A DNA stretch of 64,000 nt from Methyloversatilis sp. (GTDB taxonomy: Bacteria; Pseudomonadota; Gammaproteobacteria; Burkholderiales; Rhodocyclaceae). The translations under genes and the position numbers were made by a program. The notes beneath the pieces are model-generated. The model was not told where the DNA came from and searched no databases. It saw only the letters and a list, made by a program, of their open reading frames with translations. Location: positions 1 through 64,000 of the forward strand of contig NZ_JAUYRO010000037.1 in the NCBI RefSeq assembly GCF_030696805.1, read 5' to 3'. Below are positions 43,685 through 54,816 of the stretch, in pieces (the first letter of the stretch is position 1; each line of letters starts with the position of its first letter).

Positions 43685-46266
43685 GCGGCGGCGCGCTGCG
43701 CGGCCCACGCCTCGAATTCGGCGGCCGGCAGTGGCTTGCTGAACAGATAGCCCTGCACGCATTCGCAGCCCAGATTACCAAGGAAGGCGAACTGGGCCTC
43801 CGTTTCCACGCCTTCCGCCACCACACTGAGCCCGAGGTGCTGCGCCAGGCTGATCGTTGCGGCGCAGATGGCCGCATCGTCCGGATCGCTTTCGATGTCT
43901 TTCACGAACGAGCGGTCGATCTTCAGGCGTTGCAGCGGCATCAGTTTCAGATGGCTCAGCGATGAGTAGCCGGTTCCGAAATCGTCGATTGCCAGCTCGA
44001 CGCCCAGCTCGCGCAACTGGCCAAGCATGCGAAGCGTGGCGTCCGGGTTGTCCATGGCCACACTTTCGGTGATTTCCAGTTCGAGCTCGCCCGGGCGCAG
44101 GTCATGGCGGATCAGGGTGTCTTCGACCTGATGCAGCAGGTTCTTCGAGCGCAACTGGCGCGCCGACAGATTGACCGATACCCGCAGCATCAGGCCCTGG
44201 TCCTTCCAGCGGCTCAGCTGCCAGCAGGCCTCCTGCAGAATCCATTCGCCGAGCTTGATGATGAGGTCGCTTTCTTCGGCGATCGGAATGAAGCTGTTCG
44301 GCGGCACCAGGCCGCGCTCGGGATGCTGCCAGCGCACGAGCGCCTCGACGCCGACCAGCCGGCCACTGGCGATTTCGATCTGTGGCTGGTAATGCAGCAC
44401 GAACTGGCGCGTTTCGATTGCGTGGTGCAGGCTGCCCTGCAGGGCCAGTCGCTCGCTCGCATTGGCGGACATGCTCTGGTCGAAGAACTGGTAGTTGTTC
44501 CGCCCGGCTGCCTTGGCGTGGTACATCGCGGTGTCGACGTTGCGCAGCAGGGTATCGACCGAGGTGCCGTCGTTCGGGAATACGCCGATGCCGACGCTGG
44601 GCGTCGAGTGCAGCCGGTAGGCCTCGACCTGGTAGGGTGCCGAAAGCGCCGACACGATCTTCTCGGCAACGGCGGCAGCCGTGAGCGTGGACGCCATGTC
44701 GGTCACCAGCACGACAAATTCGTCGCCGCCCAGCCGCGCCACCACATCGCTGAGGCGCACACAGCACAGCAGCCGCTGCGCCACATCGACCAGCAGCGCG
44801 TCGCCCACGTGATGACCCAGCGTGTCGTTGATGTCCTTGAAGTGATCCATGTCTATCATCATCACGGCGATCAGCGTGCCGTGCCGGCGCGCTTCGGACA
44901 TGGCCTGTTCCATGCGGCCCTGCAGGCTGAGGCGGTTCGGAAGTCCGGTGAGCACGTCGTGGTGAGCCAGATGATGGATCTTGCGTTCGGCGGCCTTGCG
45001 TTCGCTGATGTCACTGAACGAGTGTACGTAGTGGACGATGCCGCTCTTCAGATTGCTGACCGGATAGATGCTGAGCCGCTTCGGATAGATTTCGCCATCG
45101 GCGCGCCGATCGTCGAGTTCGCCCGACCAGTCGCCACCGGCGTCGATGCGCTCGACGAAAGACGCGTGACTCGACGCTTCGTAGGGCGTCGACACCACGG
45201 CTGACGCCAGCTTGCCGAGCACCGCTTCACGCGCCTGTCCGGTGAGTTTCGAAAACGCAGGATTGACCGACACGATGCGATCCCCTTCGTCGGTCACCAC
45301 GATCGCTTCGTTCGAACTCTGGATCACGCTGGCGGCCAGCGACAGATCGGCGTCTCTCAGCCGGATGCGCCGGATCTGCAGCTGCCCGAGACCGAGCAAG
45401 CCTGCGATCGCAAGAGAAATCAGGCTGCCGGCCATCCAGATGCTGATGACGCGGGTTTCCTGCAACGCGCCGCGCCAGCCGCCGACCGGTACGGCAGCCA
45501 GCTGCCAGCGCGCGTTGTCCGGCAGCACGACGTCGACCTTGACCGGATCGAGGCTGAACACATCCGCGTCGCCATGGATGACCTCGCCGGCCGCGCCCAG
45601 ACCATCGCGACCGCGCAGGGCATAGCGGACGTTCTGGTTGGCGTCGAGCAGACCGCTCGCCTTGAGCAGGGTGTCAAAGCGCAGCACGATGGACGCCAGT
45701 CCCCAGTACTTTTCAGGGCGGCCCTCTCCCGCGGGCAGGTAGATCGGAAAGCGGTTGATCAGTCCGACGCCGCCCTGCACCAGCTCGAGTGGGCCGGCGA
45801 GCACGAAGCGTCGGCTTTCCATCATCTTGAGCACCGCATCGCGTTGCGCCGGATGGTCCAGATAGCGCAGGCCCAGCGCTGCTTCATTGCCGGCAAGCGG
45901 ATTGACGAAGCTCAGCACATTGTCGGGCGCCAGCGCAATGCTGCGCACGTGGCGCCCATAGGCCAGCATGCGTTCGCTCGCCCGGTTGAAAGCATTGCTG
46001 GTGATGGTGGGGTTGGCCGCGACATAGCTGACCAGACCGAGTGACAGGTGGGCGGCGCTGTTGATTTCACTTTCCAGCCGCGCCCGCACGACACCGATTT
46101 GTGCCGCCACTTCATCGCGCTGGCGCTGCAGCATCTGATCAGCCTCGACATCGGCGATGTAGGCGGTCAGTGCCAGTCCGGACAGCAGCGCGATAAGGGC
46201 GACCGCCAGCGGCTTGCTCCGGTCAAGCAGCGACAGGCGACGCGGGGTGTACGTGGAGAAACTCAA
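43663..46266 (-). CDS. CHASE-PAS-GGDEF-EAL cyclic di-GMP regulator
   Basis: An 867-residue inner-membrane protein. Membrane helices at about 19-38 and 275-297 enclose a periplasmic CHASE domain ([20 protein letters not shown] and [10 protein letters not shown] within it). A PAS module follows at about 310-425, a diguanylate cyclase domain with an intact GGDEF motif at 513-517, and an EAL phosphodiesterase domain with EALVRW, then [10 protein letters not shown] and KIDRSF. Both active-site signatures look complete, so it may make or break c-di-GMP depending on signal. The ligand is unknown. Its 3' end overlaps def by 22 bp; 46267-46406 upstream has no gene. Confidence 0.93.
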   Translation of the reverse strand: MSFSTYTPRRLSLLDRSKPLAVALIALLSGLALTAYIADVEADQMLQRQRDEVAAQIGVVRARLESEINSAAHLSLGLVSYVAANPTITSNAFNRASERMLAYGRHVRSIALAPDNVLSFVNPLAGNEAALGLRYLDHPAQRDAVLKMMESRRFVLAGPLELVQGGVGLINRFPIYLPAGEGRPEKYWGLASIVLRFDTLLKASGLLDANQNVRYALRGRDGLGAAGEVIHGDADVFSLDPVKVDVVLPDNARWQLAAVPVGGWRGALQETRVISIWMAGSLISLAIAGLLGLGQLQIRRIRLRDADLSLAASVIQSSNEAIVVTDEGDRIVSVNPAFSKLTGQAREAVLGKLASAVVSTPYEASSHASFVERIDAGGDWSGELDDRRADGEIYPKRLSIYPVSNLKSGIVHYVHSFSDISERKAAERKIHHLAHHDVLTGLPNRLSLQGRMEQAMSEARRHGTLIAVMMIDMDHFKDINDTLGHHVGDALLVDVAQRLLCCVRLSDVVARLGGDEFVVLVTDMASTLTAAAVAEKIVSALSAPYQVEAYRLHSTPSVGIGVFPNDGTSVDTLLRNVDTAMYHAKAAGRNNYQFFDQSMSANASERLALQGSLHHAIETRQFVLHYQPQIEIASGRLVGVEALVRWQHPERGLVPPNSFIPIAEESDLIIKLGEWILQEACWQLSRWKDQGLMLRVSVNLSARQLRSKNLLHQVEDTLIRHDLRPGELELEITESVAMDNPDATLRMLGQLRELGVELAIDDFGTGYSSLSHLKLMPLQRLKIDRSFVKDIESDPDDAAICAATISLAQHLGLSVVAEGVETEAQFAFLGNLGCECVQGYLFSKPLPAAEFEAWAAQRAAAQSSLAS

Positions 46267-46406
46267 CGGTCAGGTCCGGTTCGTGCGGGGTGTGTCGCAG
46301 GTGTGGGTGGGGGCGCCTGTGAATGTCTCTGCGCGGAATACGGGGCGATGGCTGGATCGCGTGTCTGGAGCCTGGTGTTCGCTCGCGCCACGCTGATCGG
46401 CAACAC

Positions 46407-48989
46407 CTAGAGGATAGCCAGTTCTCCGAGCAGTTCCTGCTCGAGCCGGATCAGGGTCGTGCTTTTTTCGAGCTCTGCACCGGAAACGAGAAACACGTCT
46501 TCCACCCGGTCGCCGAGCGTGGTGATCTTGGCCGTGTGCAGATTGATGTGGTGCGCAGCCAGCACGCGGGCGACCGAGTAGAGCAGGCCGGGACGGTCGG
46601 CGGCCGTGACATGCATGATGTGGTGCTGCTTGCGTTCGTCCGGCTTGATCAGCACTTCGGGTGTGATCGGGAAGTGCCTGACCTCGCGCGACAGCCGGCC
46701 AGTGACCGGTTGCTCGGCCAGTGTCTGGTTCTGCAGCCGTTCGGCCAGCCCGGTCTCGATCAGCGCAATCATGTCGCGTGAATTCAGATGCCGGTTCGGG
46801 TCGAGCAGAATGAAGCTGTCCAGCGCGTGCCGGTCGGTCGTGGTGTGGATCTTGGCATCGGCAATGCTGTAGCCGAGCCGGCCGAAGAAGCCGCACAGCC
46901 GCATGAACAGATCGGGTTGGTCGGGCGCATAGACCATCACCTGCAGGCCGTCGCCGACCTGATTGGGCCGTGCCTTGACGACCGGCGTGCTGGCGTTGGC
47001 CTGGAAATAGAGCATGCGCGTGTGCCACGCGATTTCGTCGGCCTCGTGCCGCATGAAATAGACAGTGTCGAGTCTGGCCCAGAACTCGTTCTCGATGCCT
47101 TCGCGAAGGCCGAAGTAGCGCAGCAGGTGGCGTGCTTCCTCCTGCCGGTCCGGCGTGCCGGATGCACCCGGACTTTCGCCCTGCAGCACGCGCAGGGTCG
47201 AAAAGTACAGATCTTCCAGCAGCTTGCCGCGCCATGCGTTCCACACCTTGGGGCTGGTGCCGCGGATGTCTGCGTGGGTCAGCACGTACAGCGCCGTCAG
47301 GCGGCGTTCGGTGCGCACCAGCGCGGCGAAGGCACGGATGGTTTCCGGATCGGACAGATCCTGCTTCTGCGCCACCGACGACATCGACAGGTGGTGCTCG
47401 ACCAGGAATACCACCAGGTCGGCGTCTTCGGCATCGATGCCGTGCTGCAGGCAGAACAGGCGTGCATCGTGCATGCCCAGCTTCGAATGATCGCCGCCGC
47501 GCCCTTTTGCAATGTCGTGGAACAGGGCCGACAGGTAGAGCAGCCAGCGACGTTCGAATGCAGTGATCAGACGCGACAGCAGCGGATATTCGTGCGCGTG
47601 CTCGGCCATCGTGAAGCGGCGCACGTTGCGCATCACCTGCAGGATGTGTTGGTCGACGGTGTATACATGAAACAGGTCGTGCTGCATCTGGCCGACGATG
47701 CGGCCGAAGGCCGGCAGGTAGCGGCCGAGAATGCCGTACTGGTTCATGCGGCGGATTTCATGCACCAGGCCGCGCGTCTGCTGGAATAGCGACAGGAACA
47801 GCATGCGGTTCTGCGGGTCGCGCCGGAACTTTGCATCGATGAGGCGGCGCGCGCGCCACAACCCGCGCAGGGTGCGCGCCGTCATGCCCTTGAGCTCGCG
47901 GTGCGTCTGCAGCAGCGTGAAACATTCGAGCAGCGCACTCGGCGTGTTCTCGAACACGTCCTCCGACACCACGTCGAGCAGTTCGCGGCTGGACTGGAAA
48001 CGTGCGTTGATCGGCTGCACCACGGTGTCGTCGGACGGAAACAGCGCAGCGGAAATGTTCTGCAGCAGGATGGTGTTCAGCTGCGTGATCATCTTTGCGC
48101 TGCGGTAATAGCGCTGCATGAACACTTCGGAGGCGCGCCGGGTCGGCGTGGCCTGCATGCCGAACGCTGCAGCGAGTGCTTCCTGGTGGTCGAAGATCAG
48201 CCGGTCTTCGCGCCGGCGAGCGATCAGGTGCAGTCGCACCCGAGTGTCGCGCATGAAGCGTTCGATGCGGTGCAACTGGCGCGATTCAGTCGGTGTGATC
48301 AGGCCGCGCGCAGCCAGTTCGGCCCAGGTCGAGCCGAACTGGCTGGCGCGCGCGATCCACTGGATGACCTGCAGATCGCGCAGCCCGCCCGGACTTTCCT
48401 TGCAGTTCGGCTCCAGACTGTAGGGCGTCTCCTGGTAGCGCTGATGGCGTTCGTCCTGTTCCAGGCGCTTGGCCTTGAAAAAGCTGCCCGGATCACGCTG
48501 GGTCGCCAGCGCGTGGCTGAGCTCGCGGAACATGCGTCGGGAACCGGCCAGCAGACGCGCTTCGAGCAGCGTGGTTTCGACCGTGATGTCGCGCGACGCC
48601 TCGTCTACGCACTGGCCGACCGAACGGACGCTGTGCCCGATATCCAGCCCGATGTCCCACAGCAGGCCGACCAGCATCTCAAGCCGCGATTCAGTGTCCG
48701 GCGACAGCTGCGGCGGGGTCAGGAACAGCAGGTCGACGTCCGATGCCGGATACAGCTCGCCGCGACCGTAGCCACCGACGGCGACCAGCGCCGCTGTTCG
48801 CGGCATGCCGGCTGCCGCCCAGAGCTGGCGCAGGGCGGCATCGACGGCGCGGGCGCGGTCGCGCAGCAGGCGCTGGCTGTTGCCGTCGCGTTCGAACGTT
48901 TCACGCAGGCGTTGCTGAGCCGCCGACAGTTCGGCACGCAGCGTGGCCGCAAGCAGGCGCAGCGCGTCGGTGCCGACCGGTGCGTCCAC
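46407..48989 (-). CDS. glnD: [Protein-PII] uridylyltransferase/uridylyl-removing enzyme GlnD
   Basis: An 860-residue bifunctional nitrogen sensor. The nucleotidyltransferase site is GGYGRGELYPASDVDLLFLT; the HD hydrolase domain has LFHDIAKGRGGDHS; two ACT domains form the C-terminus (residues about 690-860, e.g. LFMRLCGFFGRLGYSIADAK and HIMHVTAADRPGLLYSVARV). It uridylylates PII when glutamine is low and reverses this when glutamine is high. It follows map by 3 nt on the same strand, a frequent arrangement. Confidence 0.97.
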   Translation of the reverse strand: MDAPVGTDALRLLAATLRAELSAAQQRLRETFERDGNSQRLLRDRARAVDAALRQLWAAAGMPRTAALVAVGGYGRGELYPASDVDLLFLTPPQLSPDTESRLEMLVGLLWDIGLDIGHSVRSVGQCVDEASRDITVETTLLEARLLAGSRRMFRELSHALATQRDPGSFFKAKRLEQDERHQRYQETPYSLEPNCKESPGGLRDLQVIQWIARASQFGSTWAELAARGLITPTESRQLHRIERFMRDTRVRLHLIARRREDRLIFDHQEALAAAFGMQATPTRRASEVFMQRYYRSAKMITQLNTILLQNISAALFPSDDTVVQPINARFQSSRELLDVVSEDVFENTPSALLECFTLLQTHRELKGMTARTLRGLWRARRLIDAKFRRDPQNRMLFLSLFQQTRGLVHEIRRMNQYGILGRYLPAFGRIVGQMQHDLFHVYTVDQHILQVMRNVRRFTMAEHAHEYPLLSRLITAFERRWLLYLSALFHDIAKGRGGDHSKLGMHDARLFCLQHGIDAEDADLVVFLVEHHLSMSSVAQKQDLSDPETIRAFAALVRTERRLTALYVLTHADIRGTSPKVWNAWRGKLLEDLYFSTLRVLQGESPGASGTPDRQEEARHLLRYFGLREGIENEFWARLDTVYFMRHEADEIAWHTRMLYFQANASTPVVKARPNQVGDGLQVMVYAPDQPDLFMRLCGFFGRLGYSIADAKIHTTTDRHALDSFILLDPNRHLNSRDMIALIETGLAERLQNQTLAEQPVTGRLSREVRHFPITPEVLIKPDERKQHHIMHVTAADRPGLLYSVARVLAAHHINLHTAKITTLGDRVEDVFLVSGAELEKSTTLIRLEQELLGELAIL

Positions 48990-48992
48990 CGG

Positions 48993-49814
48993 TCAGGCCA
49001 CTCCGCGGGCGTCGCCGATCAGCGCAGGCGGCAGGGGGCAACCGTCGGACAAGGTGAGCACCTCGTACCCTTCGTCGGTCACGACGACTGTATGTTCCCA
49101 TTGCGCCGACAGCGTGCGGTCGCGCGTGACGATGGTCCAGCCATCCGCCAGTTCGGACACGGCGGCGCGGCCGGCATTCACCATCGGCTCGATGGTGAAT
49201 ATCATGCCGGGCTGCAGTTCCATGCCCGTTCCGGGTTTGCCGTAATGCAGCACCTGGGGGTCTTCGTGAAACTTGCGGCCGATGCCGTGACCGCAGAATT
49301 CGCGCACCACTGAAAAGCCGTTTGTCTCCGCGTGGCGCTGGATCACGTGACCGATATCGCCCAGGCGCGCGCCCGGCCTGACGCGGGAAATGCCGAGCCA
49401 GAGACATTCGAAGGTGATCTGGCACAGCCGGCTGGCCTGCTTGCTGACCTCGTTGCCGACCATGAACATGCGGCTGGTGTCGCCGTGGAAGCCGTCCTTG
49501 ATCACCGTGATGTCCAGGTTGACGATGTCACCCTTCTTCAGCGCACGCGGGGCCGGTACGCCGTGGCACACGACATGATTGACCGACGTGCAGATTGACT
49601 TCGGGAACGGGCTGTAGCCCGGCGGTGCATAGTTGAGCGGCGCCGGGATGGTTTTCTGCTCTTTCACCATGTAGTCATGGCACAACCGGTCAAGTTCTTC
49701 GGTCGTGACGCCGGGCTGGACATGCGGTTCGATGAAGTCGAGTACCTCGGACGCCAGTCTGCACGCGACGCGCATGCTCTCGATTTCTTCCGCAGTCTTG
49801 ATGGTGACGCTCAT
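48993..49814 (-). CDS. map: Methionine aminopeptidase, type I
   Basis: A 273-residue pita-bread metallopeptidase removing N-terminal Met. Metal ligands are seen in NLDITVIKDGFHGD (two Asp), GHGIGRKFHE (His), FTIEPMV (Glu) and QWEHTVVVTD (Glu). No N-terminal zinc-finger extension, hence type Ia. First of map-glnD; divergent from rpsB, as in E. coli. Confidence 0.97.
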   Translation of the reverse strand: MSVTIKTAEEIESMRVACRLASEVLDFIEPHVQPGVTTEELDRLCHDYMVKEQKTIPAPLNYAPPGYSPFPKSICTSVNHVVCHGVPAPRALKKGDIVNLDITVIKDGFHGDTSRMFMVGNEVSKQASRLCQITFECLWLGISRVRPGARLGDIGHVIQRHAETNGFSVVREFCGHGIGRKFHEDPQVLHYGKPGTGMELQPGMIFTIEPMVNAGRAAVSELADGWTIVTRDRTLSAQWEHTVVVTDEGYEVLTLSDGCPLPPALIGDARGVA

Positions 49815-49901
49815 AGGAATAACAGCTCTTCGAATACGCTTGGGGACCGCTCAGGTTAGCCGAAGCGTACGACGGCGGCAAACGCTGGCGTGCCGGACCG
49901 C

Positions 49902-49931
49902 TTGAGTTTGTTGCACTGCGGCTGCTAGAAT
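49902..49931 (+). promoter_or_regulatory. rpsB: Candidate rpsB-tsf promoter
   Basis: TTGAGT (49902-49907) and TAGAAT (49926-49931) with an 18-bp spacer sit about 155 nt before the rpsB start. This leaves a long leader, expected for an autoregulated ribosomal-protein operon. The match to consensus is fair, not perfect. Confidence 0.5.
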
Positions 49932-49990
49932 CGTGGGCTGTTTGATTCCAGTACCTATCAGGTACGTCAGACAAATCCACACGCCCGGTG

Positions 49991-50008
49991 CTGCCGTTGA
50001 TACGGTAG
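49991..50008 (+). promoter_or_regulatory. rpsB: Stem-loop in the rpsB leader, possible S2 autoregulation site
   Basis: CTGCCGT (49991-49997) pairs fully with ACGGTAG (50002-50008, one G-U pair) around loop TGAT. In E. coli, S2 represses rpsB-tsf through its leader; whether this stem is the equivalent site is inference. The rest of 49815-50088 has no gene. Confidence 0.4.
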
Positions 50009-50088
50009 CTCGACCGATAGGGTGCGTAGCCGGAAATTGCGGCTGCGAACACGGCCGGGCGGAGGTTAAACCCTGATCGGAGACTTCA

Positions 50089-50847
50089 ATGTCCGTATCC
50101 ATGCGCGAAATGCTGGAGGCGGGTGTCCATTTCGGACATCAGACCCGCTTCTGGAACCCCAAGATGGCCCCGTACATTTTCGGCCATCGCAACAAGATCC
50201 ACATCATCAACCTGGAAAAGACGGTTGCCCGCTACAACGAGGCAATGACCTTCATCCGCCGGATGTCGTCCAACAAGGGCACTGTGCTGCTGGTCGGCAC
50301 GAAGCGTCAGGCGCGCGAGATCGTGGCCGAAGAAGCGCAGCGCGCGGGCGTGCCGTATGTCGACGAGCGCTGGCTCGGCGGCATGCTGACCAACTTCAAG
50401 ACGCTGAAGTTGTCGGTCAAGCGCTTGAAGGACCTCGAGCAACTGGTCGAGGACGGCAGCATGGAACGCATGCCGAAGAAGGAAGCCCTGGTGCTGCAGC
50501 GCGAGCTGATCAAGCTGCAGAAGAGCATCGGCGGTATCAAGAACATGAATGGCCTGCCGGACGCGCTGTTCGTCATCGACGTCGGTTTCCACAAGATCGC
50601 CATCACCGAAGCCAACAAGCTGGGTATTCCGGTGATCGCTGTGGTCGATACCAATCACTCGCCGCTCGGCGTGGATTACGTGATTCCGGGCAACGACGAC
50701 TCGAGCCGTGCCATCCGCCTGTACGCATCGGGCGTGGCAGACGCCATCCTGGAAGGCCGCAACACCGCCGCCCAGGATCTGGTTGCGCAGCTCAAGGGCG
50801 ACGACGAATTCGTCGAAGTCGAAGCCGAAGCGGAACCGCAGGCCTGA
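50089..50847 (+). CDS. rpsB: 30S ribosomal protein uS2
   Basis: A 252-residue S2 protein. [20 protein letters not shown] and the [20 protein letters not shown] start are invariant, as is [14 protein letters not shown]. The acidic tail [10 protein letters not shown] is normal. ATG 50089 is preceded by CGGAG 8 nt upstream. First gene of the rpsB-tsf-pyrH-frr series. Confidence 0.99.
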   Translation: MSVSMREMLEAGVHFGHQTRFWNPKMAPYIFGHRNKIHIINLEKTVARYNEAMTFIRRMSSNKGTVLLVGTKRQAREIVAEEAQRAGVPYVDERWLGGMLTNFKTLKLSVKRLKDLEQLVEDGSMERMPKKEALVLQRELIKLQKSIGGIKNMNGLPDALFVIDVGFHKIAITEANKLGIPVIAVVDTNHSPLGVDYVIPGNDDSSRAIRLYASGVADAILEGRNTAAQDLVAQLKGDDEFVEVEAEAEPQA

Positions 50848-50855
50848 TGAACCGT

Positions 50856-50883
50856 CCCGACGGCCGCCCATGCGGTCGTCGGG
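50856..50883 (+). terminator. rpsB-tsf intergenic stem-loop (attenuating terminator)
   Basis: A 12-bp stem, CCCGACGGCCGC (50856-50867) against GCGGTCGTCGGG (50872-50883) with loop CCAT and one G-T pair, followed by TGTTT. The weak T tract suggests partial termination, which would set a lower amount of tsf than rpsB message, as seen in other bacteria. Confidence 0.7.
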
Positions 50884-50928
50884 TGTTTGACGAATTGCAC
50901 GAACAGCAGATGGAAGGCGGGACTCAGC

Positions 50929-51828
50929 ATGGCGGAAATCACCGCAGGAATGGTCAAGGAGCTGCGTGAGAAGACCGACGCTCCGATGATGGAATGCAAG
51001 AAGGCGCTGACCGAAGCCGGTGGCGACCTGCAGAAGGCGGAAGAAATCCTCCGCGTGAAACTGGGCAACAAGGCCAGCAAGGCCGCTGCCCGCGTGACAG
51101 CCGAAGGCATCGTCGGTCTTTACCTGTCGGCCGACGGCAAGCTTGCCGCGATGGTCGAAGTCAATTGCGAAACTGACTTCGTGGCGAAGAACGACGATTT
51201 CCTCGCCTTGGTCAATGGCAGCGCAAAACTGATCGCCGAGCACAATCCGGCCGACGTTGCAGCCCTGTCGGCGCTGCCGATGGGCGAAGGCACGGTCGAA
51301 TCAACGCGCGCCGCACTGGTCGGCAAGATCGGTGAAAACATGTCGATCCGCCGTTTCGTGCGCATTGCCGCCGAAGGCAAGGTCGCCAGCTACGTGCATG
51401 GCGGCTCGAAGATCGGCGTGCTGGTCGATGTCGTCGGTGGCGACGAAGCGCTCGCCAAGGATCTGGCGATGCACATTGCCGCATCGAAGCCGAAGTCACT
51501 CGACTCAAGCGGTGTGTCGGCCGACCTGATCGATGCCGAACGTCGCGTCGCGATCGAAAAGGCGCGCGAGGCCGGCAAGGCGGAAGACATGATCACCAAG
51601 ATTGCCGAAGGCTCGGTGCAGAAATTCCTGAAGGAAGTGACGCTGCTTGGTCAGGTTTTCGTCAAGGCCGATGACGGCAAGCAGACCATCGAACAGCTGC
51701 TGAAGGCGAAGTCGGCGAAGATCGCCGGCTTTACGCTGTATCTGGTCGGCGAAGGCATCGAGAAGAAGACGACCGATTTTGCTGCCGAAGTGGCCGCGCA
51801 GGCCGCTGCAGCCGCTGCAGCACGCTGA
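50929..51828 (+). CDS. tsf: Translation elongation factor Ts
   Basis: A 299-residue EF-Ts that recycles EF-Tu. The N-terminal UBA-like start [20 protein letters not shown] and the core [14 protein letters not shown] with NCETDFV are diagnostic. ATG 50929 chosen over the longer frame by the family start, with GGCGGGA upstream. It follows the stem-loop and is 10 nt from pyrH. Confidence 0.98.
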   Translation: MAEITAGMVKELREKTDAPMMECKKALTEAGGDLQKAEEILRVKLGNKASKAAARVTAEGIVGLYLSADGKLAAMVEVNCETDFVAKNDDFLALVNGSAKLIAEHNPADVAALSALPMGEGTVESTRAALVGKIGENMSIRRFVRIAAEGKVASYVHGGSKIGVLVDVVGGDEALAKDLAMHIAASKPKSLDSSGVSADLIDAERRVAIEKAREAGKAEDMITKIAEGSVQKFLKEVTLLGQVFVKADDGKQTIEQLLKAKSAKIAGFTLYLVGEGIEKKTTDFAAEVAAQAAAAAAAR

Positions 51829-51838
51829 AGGAACCTGC

Positions 51839-52552
51839 ATGACTGTTGCTTACCGCCGGATACTGCTGAAACTGTCGGGTGAAGCCCTCATGGGCGACGA
51901 CGACTACGGCATCAGCCGCGACATGCTTGCCCGCATCGTCGGGGAAATTGCCGAAATCCGTGCCCTGGGTGTGGAAGTGGGCGTGGTGATTGGCGGTGGC
52001 AACATTTTCCGCGGGGTGGCGGGTGGCGCGGCCGGCATGGATCGCGCCACTGCCGACTACATGGGCATGCTGGCGACGGTGATGAACGCGCTGGCGCTGG
52101 GTGATGCGATGCGTCAGGCCGGTGTCGCGGCACGGGTGCAGTCGGCGCTGAGCATCGAGCCGGTCGTCGAGTTCTATATCCGCGGCAAGGCGATCCGCTA
52201 CCTGGAAGAAGGCAAGGTCGTCATTTTTGCTGCCGGTACGGGCAACCCCTTCTTCACGACCGACACGGCGGCTGCGCTGCGCGGACGCGAGATCGAGGCG
52301 GAAATCGTGCTGAAGGCAACCAAGGTTGACGGCGTGTACAGCGCCGACCCGATGAAGGTGCCCGATGCGACCCGCTACGAACGCATCAGCTTCGACGAGG
52401 CAATCAGCCGCGACCTCAAGGTAATGGACGCCACAGCGCTCGCGTTATGCCGTGACCAGCAACTGCCGATCAAGGTATTCAGCATTTTCAAGCCGGGCGC
52501 ACTCAAGCGCGTGGTGATGGGCGAAGACGAGGGCACGCTGGTCCATATATAG
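51839..52552 (+). CDS. pyrH: UMP kinase
   Basis: A 237-residue hexameric amino-acid-kinase-fold enzyme phosphorylating [16 protein letters not shown] is the phosphate-binding start, [11 protein letters not shown] and [13 protein letters not shown] are conserved nucleotide-site segments, and [10 protein letters not shown] closes the ATP site. ATG 51839 follows AAGGAACC. Standard place between tsf and frr. Confidence 0.98.
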   Translation: MTVAYRRILLKLSGEALMGDDDYGISRDMLARIVGEIAEIRALGVEVGVVIGGGNIFRGVAGGAAGMDRATADYMGMLATVMNALALGDAMRQAGVAARVQSALSIEPVVEFYIRGKAIRYLEEGKVVIFAAGTGNPFFTTDTAAALRGREIEAEIVLKATKVDGVYSADPMKVPDATRYERISFDEAISRDLKVMDATALALCRDQQLPIKVFSIFKPGALKRVVMGEDEGTLVHI

Positions 52553-52628
52553 TGGTGCGTGTTTTGCGCTCGCCATGGCTCAACAGGCTGCCGACGAGCG
52601 GCCGCAACTTCCAACAAGAGGCGACTTC

Positions 52629-53186
52629 ATGATCCCCGAGTTGAAGAAAACCACAGAACAGAAGATGCAGAAAACGCTGGAGTCGCTCAAGGCCGACTTC
52701 GGCAAGGTGCGCACCGGACGTGCCCACACCGGCATTCTTGACCACATCCAGATTGATTACTACGGCTCCATGGTGCCGCTGAGTCAGGTGGCGAACGTCA
52801 CGCTGATCGATGCACGCGCCATCGGCGTGCAGCCGTGGGAAAAGAAGCTGTTGCCGGTGGTCGAGAAAGCCATTCGCGATTCCGATCTCGGTCTGAACCC
52901 GTCGGCAATGGGCGACGTGGTGCGCGTGCCGATGCCTGCGCTGACCGAAGAGCGGCGCAAGGAACTGATCAAGGTGGTGCGCGGCGAGGCCGAAAACGGC
53001 CGTATCGCGGTGCGCAACCTGCGCCGTGACGCGAACAGCGTGCTCAAGGACGCCGTCAAGGCCAAAACGATTTCGGAAGACGACGAGCGGCGTACGCAGG
53101 ACGACATCCAGAAGCTGACCGACCGATACATTTCGGAGGTCGACAAGCTGCTCGCGCAGAAAGAACAAGACCTGATGGCGGTCTGA
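52629..53186 (+). CDS. frr: Ribosome recycling factor
   Basis: A 185-residue two-domain factor that splits post-termination ribosomes with [18 protein letters not shown] and [18 protein letters not shown] are hallmark segments. ATG 52629 is chosen ([13 protein letters not shown]) with AAGAGG upstream; the frame above it is not family-like. It lies 76 nt after pyrH. Confidence 0.98.
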   Translation: MIPELKKTTEQKMQKTLESLKADFGKVRTGRAHTGILDHIQIDYYGSMVPLSQVANVTLIDARAIGVQPWEKKLLPVVEKAIRDSDLGLNPSAMGDVVRVPMPALTEERRKELIKVVRGEAENGRIAVRNLRRDANSVLKDAVKAKTISEDDERRTQDDIQKLTDRYISEVDKLLAQKEQDLMAV

Positions 53187-53201
53187 GGCCGAACCCGCAT
53201 C

Positions 53202-53987
53202 GTGTCCTCGCGCTCCAGCAAGCCGGTCGATGGCGGCAACCTGCCGGTTCCCCAACATATCGCCATCATCATGGATGGCAATGGCCGCTGGGCGCGCCGC
53301 CGGTTCATGCCGCGGGTGGCGGGCCACCGCAAGGGAGTCGAAGCGGTGCGCGCTGTAGTGTCGCGCTGCGCCGAGCGCGGCGTCGGTTACCTGACGCTGT
53401 TCGCCTTCAGCTCCGAAAACTGGCGTCGTCCGCCGGAAGAGGTGAGCTTCCTGATGCAGTTGTTCATGCGTGCGCTGGAAGAGGAAGTTGTGCGCCTGCA
53501 CGAGAATTCGATACGGCTGCGCGTCATCGGTGATCTTTCGCGTTTCGAACCCAGATTGATCGACATGATCCGCAGCGCGGAAACGCTGACTGCCGGCAAT
53601 ACCGGGCTCAATCTCACGGTTGCTGCAAATTACGGCGGCCGCTGGGACATCCTGCAGGCGACGGAGTGCATGCTGAAGGCCAATCCCTTGCGGAGGGAAG
53701 GGTTCGTCGAGAGCGATCTGTCCCCTCATCTGGCGATGGCGTATGCGCCGGAACCCGACCTGTTCATCCGCACCGGCGGCGAGCAGCGAATCAGCAATTT
53801 CCTGCTCTGGCAACTGGCCTATACCGAGCTGTATTTCACCGACAAGCTGTGGCCGGAATTCAACGGTTCGGCGGTCGATGAAGCCATCGCGTCCTTCCAG
53901 CAGCGTGAACGCCGTTTCGGACGCACCAGCGAACAGGTGCAGGCTGCCACCGCAGCCGCGCTCGGCGCGGTCGGCCGGCATGCTTAA
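53202..53987 (+). CDS. uppS: Undecaprenyl diphosphate synthase (cis-prenyltransferase)
   Basis: A 261-residue enzyme elongating FPP with isopentenyl units to the C55 carrier used for peptidoglycan and O-antigen. [15 protein letters not shown] holds the catalytic Asp, [11 protein letters not shown] the second motif, and [19 protein letters not shown] the C-terminal signature. GTG start 15 nt after frr; overlaps cdsA by 8 nt. Confidence 0.97.
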   Translation: MSSRSSKPVDGGNLPVPQHIAIIMDGNGRWARRRFMPRVAGHRKGVEAVRAVVSRCAERGVGYLTLFAFSSENWRRPPEEVSFLMQLFMRALEEEVVRLHENSIRLRVIGDLSRFEPRLIDMIRSAETLTAGNTGLNLTVAANYGGRWDILQATECMLKANPLRREGFVESDLSPHLAMAYAPEPDLFIRTGGEQRISNFLLWQLAYTELYFTDKLWPEFNGSAVDEAIASFQQRERRFGRTSEQVQAATAAALGAVGRHA

Positions 53988-54816
53988 ACAGCGGGTACTG
54001 ACCGCCATCGCATTGCTGGCAGGTCTGTACGCTGCACTGACCCTGCTCGATCTCACCGCTTGGGGCTGGCTGGTGGCGGTCATCCTCGGTCTAGCCGGTT
54101 GGGAGTGGGGGCGTCTGAGCGGCCTTGCTCCCGGCGGCGCCATCGGCTCCGGCCTCATCACCTTCCTGCTTGTCGCCGCTGCCGCATCGGTTGCCTTCGG
54201 GCCGGTCGGCGTGCTGCCGCCAGCCATGGCGCCACTTTCGGCACTGCACGCGCTCGCCATCGTGTTCTGGCTGCTGATCGTTCCGGTCTGGATGTGGCGG
54301 GGCGGGCGTCCGTCCGGCTTCTGGATGGCACTGACCGGTCTGGTGGTGCTGCTGCCCCCTGCGCTGGCGCTCATACAGCTGCGTGCGCAGGGCCTCGTGC
54401 CGCTGCTGCTGCTGATGGCCGTGGTGTGGATCGCCGACATCGCCGCGTATTTCACCGGTCGCGCATTCGGGCGCCACAAGCTCGCGCCGGCGATCAGCCC
54501 GGGCAAGACCTGGGAAGGCGCCTTCGGCGCGGTGATTGCTGTGCAATGCTACGGTCTGGCGATCAAGCCGGTGCTGTTCGGCGAGGCCGACACGCCCGCC
54601 TGGCTGGTCTGGTCGGTGATACTGCTGCTGCTCACCGCGGTCAGCATCGTCGGCGACCTGTTCGAGTCGATGATGAAGCGCCAGGCCGGCATCAAGGACA
54701 GCAGCCAGCTGCTGCCCGGTCACGGCGGCGTACTCGACCGCGTCGACAGCCTGACCGCGACCTTGCCGCTGATCGGATTTGCCCTGCTCAACCTACTTCC
54801 CGGAGCGCAGACGTGA
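53980..54816 (+). CDS. cdsA: Phosphatidate cytidylyltransferase CdsA
   Basis: A 278-residue polytopic membrane enzyme making CDP-diacylglycerol for phospholipids. About seven to eight hydrophobic helices; the C-terminal signature is [37 protein letters not shown] is the CTP-site region. ATG 53980 gives the right N-terminus MLKQRVLTA and overlaps uppS; the stop shares a base with dxr. Confidence 0.96.
   Translation: MLKQRVLTAIALLAGLYAALTLLDLTAWGWLVAVILGLAGWEWGRLSGLAPGGAIGSGLITFLLVAAAASVAFGPVGVLPPAMAPLSALHALAIVFWLLIVPVWMWRGGRPSGFWMALTGLVVLLPPALALIQLRAQGLVPLLLLMAVVWIADIAAYFTGRAFGRHKLAPAISPGKTWEGAFGAVIAVQCYGLAIKPVLFGEADTPAWLVWSVILLLLTAVSIVGDLFESMMKRQAGIKDSSQLLPGHGGVLDRVDSLTATLPLIGFALLNLLPGAQT

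Noticed and set aside
46270-47244. 324-residue minus-strand frame within glnD
   Set aside because: Out-of-frame shadow of glnD rich in Arg/Pro/His; no domain.
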